Origin: a bacterium
GTDB lineage: Bacteria > Pseudomonadota > Alphaproteobacteria > Caulobacterales > Caulobacteraceae
Length of the DNA stretch: 64,000 bases
Reading direction: 5' to 3'
Assembly (NCBI GenBank): GCA_030824495.1
Contig: JAVBXP010000044.1
Coordinates: 22,855-86,854, forward strand
The notes below the pieces were generated by a model. That model was given only the letters and a program-made list of their open reading frames with translations, did no database searches and was not told where the DNA came from. Position numbers and translations under genes: made by a program. Of the stretch, positions 62,790 through 64,000 are shown in pieces. Numbering within the stretch: position 1 is the first letter of the stretch; each line of letters starts with the position of its first letter.

Positions 62790-64000
62790 ATGTCGATCCA
62801 ACCTGTTCATATCGTCGGTGGCGGTCTCGCCGGTTCCGAAGCCGCCTGGCAAGTCGCGCAGGCTGGCGTTCCCGTTATCCTGCATGAAATGCGGCCGGTG
62901 CGCGGCACCGACGCCCACCAGACCGACGGCCTGGCCGAGCTCGTCTGCTCCAACTCGTTCCGAGCCGACGACTGGACCGGCAATGCGGTCGGCTTGCTGC
63001 ATCACGAGATGCGCAAGCTGTCCTCGATCATCATGTCCTGCGGCGACGCCCATCAGGTCCCGGCCGGCGGCGCGCTGGCCGTGGACCGCGACGGCTTTTC
63101 GCAGGCGGTCACCGCCCGGCTCGAGGCCCACCCGCTGATCACCATTCAGCGCGAGGAAGTCGCCGGCCTGCCGCCCGCCGACTGGGACAATGTAATCGTC
63201 GCCACGGGTCCGTTGACCTCGCCGGCCCTGTCGGCGGCGATCCTCGACCTGACCGGCGAGGGCGAACTGGCCTTCTTCGACGCCATTGCGCCGATCATCA
63301 ATTTTGACTCGATCAATATGGACGTCTGCTGGCGTCAGTCGCGATACGACAAGGTCGGCCCGGGCGGCGACGCCGCAGCCTACATCAACTGCCCGATGGA
63401 CAAGGACCAGTACGAGGCCTTCATCGACGCCCTGCTGACCGGCCCCAAGTCCGAGTTCAAGGACTGGGAGAACGTGCCTTATTTCGACGGCTGCCTGCCG
63501 ATCGAAGTGATGGCCGAACGCGGCCGCGAAACCTTGCGCCACGGCCCGATGAAGCCGGTGGGACTAACCAATCCCCGCGATCCGCTGGTGAAGTCCTATG
63601 CCATCGTGCAATTGCGCCAGGACAACGCGCTGGGGACCCTGTGGAACATGGTCGGCTTCCAGACCAAGCTGAAGCACGGGGCCCAGACCGACATCTTCCG
63701 GATGATCCCGGGCCTGGAGAAGGCGGTCTTCGCCCGGCTCGGCGGCCTGCACCGCAACACCTTCCTGAACAGCCCCAAGCTGCTGGACAACCAACTGCGC
63801 ATGAAGAGCCAGCCCCGGCTGCGTTTCGCCGGCCAGGTGACCGGCGTCGAGGGCTATGTGGAGAGCGCCGCCATCGGCCTGCTGGCGGGCCGTTTCGCCG
63901 CCGCCGAACGGCTCGGAAAGCCTATCGACGCGCCGCCGGCGACTACCGCGCTAGGCGCCCTGATCGGTCACATCACCGGCGGCCACCTGGACGGCGGCAA
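62790..64000 (+). CDS. trmFO: Folate-dependent tRNA m5U54 methyltransferase TrmFO, 3' end cut off
   Basis: About 403 codons are visible and the gene continues past the right edge. The FAD Rossmann motif [14 protein letters not shown] is at the N-terminus. Family signatures [58 protein letters not shown] and [19 protein letters not shown] follow, along with [20 protein letters not shown]. It methylates U54 in the T-loop of tRNAs using methylene-tetrahydrofolate and FADH2. The missing part should be only a few tens of residues. Confidence 0.95.
   Translation, partial: MSIQPVHIVGGGLAGSEAAWQVAQAGVPVILHEMRPVRGTDAHQTDGLAELVCSNSFRADDWTGNAVGLLHHEMRKLSSIIMSCGDAHQVPAGGALAVDRDGFSQAVTARLEAHPLITIQREEVAGLPPADWDNVIVATGPLTSPALSAAILDLTGEGELAFFDAIAPIINFDSINMDVCWRQSRYDKVGPGGDAAAYINCPMDKDQYEAFIDALLTGPKSEFKDWENVPYFDGCLPIEVMAERGRETLRHGPMKPVGLTNPRDPLVKSYAIVQLRQDNALGTLWNMVGFQTKLKHGAQTDIFRMIPGLEKAVFARLGGLHRNTFLNSPKLLDNQLRMKSQPRLRFAGQVTGVEGYVESAAIGLLAGRFAAAERLGKPIDAPPATTALGALIGHITGGHLDGG

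Overview
This is a GC-rich chromosomal window from a member of the Caulobacteraceae (Caulobacter/Phenylobacterium type; the genus cannot be fixed from the sequence alone). The main evidence is a fliX-flgI-cheL-flbY flagellar block with a CtrA-like box, an ftr/FlbD-like element and a sigma-54 promoter. Supporting evidence is a GTTC-N7-GTTC SOS box before uvrA, FixLJ, TrmFO, a TonB-dependent receptor and many Tat signals. There is no prophage, insertion sequence, CRISPR array or rRNA. The window is mostly housekeeping and metabolic genes with some unusual accessory loci.

Left part (1-20 kb). The window opens with the start of pcm, tRNA-Cys and a giant beta-solenoid autotransporter behind an AT-rich promoter region, then a hybrid histidine kinase. 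An oxygen-sensing block follows: a 38-residue membrane peptide, FixJ, a FixL whose PAS domain keeps the haem-ligand histidine, an alternative oxidase (AOX) and a stand-alone receiver. Next are tryptophan dioxygenase, a LvaA/LvaB/LvaC-like set (kinase, small DUF6285 partner, acyl-CoA dehydrogenase), an exported D-amino-acid-oxidase-like protein that is circularly permuted, an Mpl-like ligase, two tandem tRNA-Asn genes, a Tat-exported cyclophilin, a GIY-YIG-like protein and a MocR regulator divergent from an EamA exporter.

Middle part (20-46 kb). EF-P lies with both beta-lysylation enzymes (EpmA, EpmB). A four-gene operon (GT-C, lipoprotein, GT2, SMR-like flippase) looks like a surface-glycan decoration system. 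Then come a FAD dehydrogenase, an SDR plus glyoxalase pair, an RND efflux pump, an Atm1-type ABC exporter with a lipoprotein, a LOG-family protein, an outer-membrane barrel, a GNAT enzyme with NAD synthetase, and a TonB receptor co-transcribed with a Tat-exported aminotransferase.

Right part (46-64 kb). DksA with a clear terminator and the flagellar block are followed by an FMN riboswitch controlling a RibH2-type lumazine synthase, a thioesterase, an ABC-F protein with an upstream leader ORF, and Ada coupled to a 2OG-Fe(II) oxygenase. After these come a frameshifted DUF1203 gene, an M19 dipeptidase, an enoyl-CoA hydratase and LexA-controlled uvrA. Between the convergent uvrA and ogt genes sits a compact cassette: a Vsr-like DUF559 endonuclease bounded by 49-bp inverted repeats whose internal hairpins show compensatory changes. 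GST, a membrane protein and a partial trmFO close the window.

The strongest candidates for new biology are the permuted oxidase, the DUF559/inverted-repeat cassette, the FixLJ-AOX module and the TonB receptor/exported aminotransferase pair.
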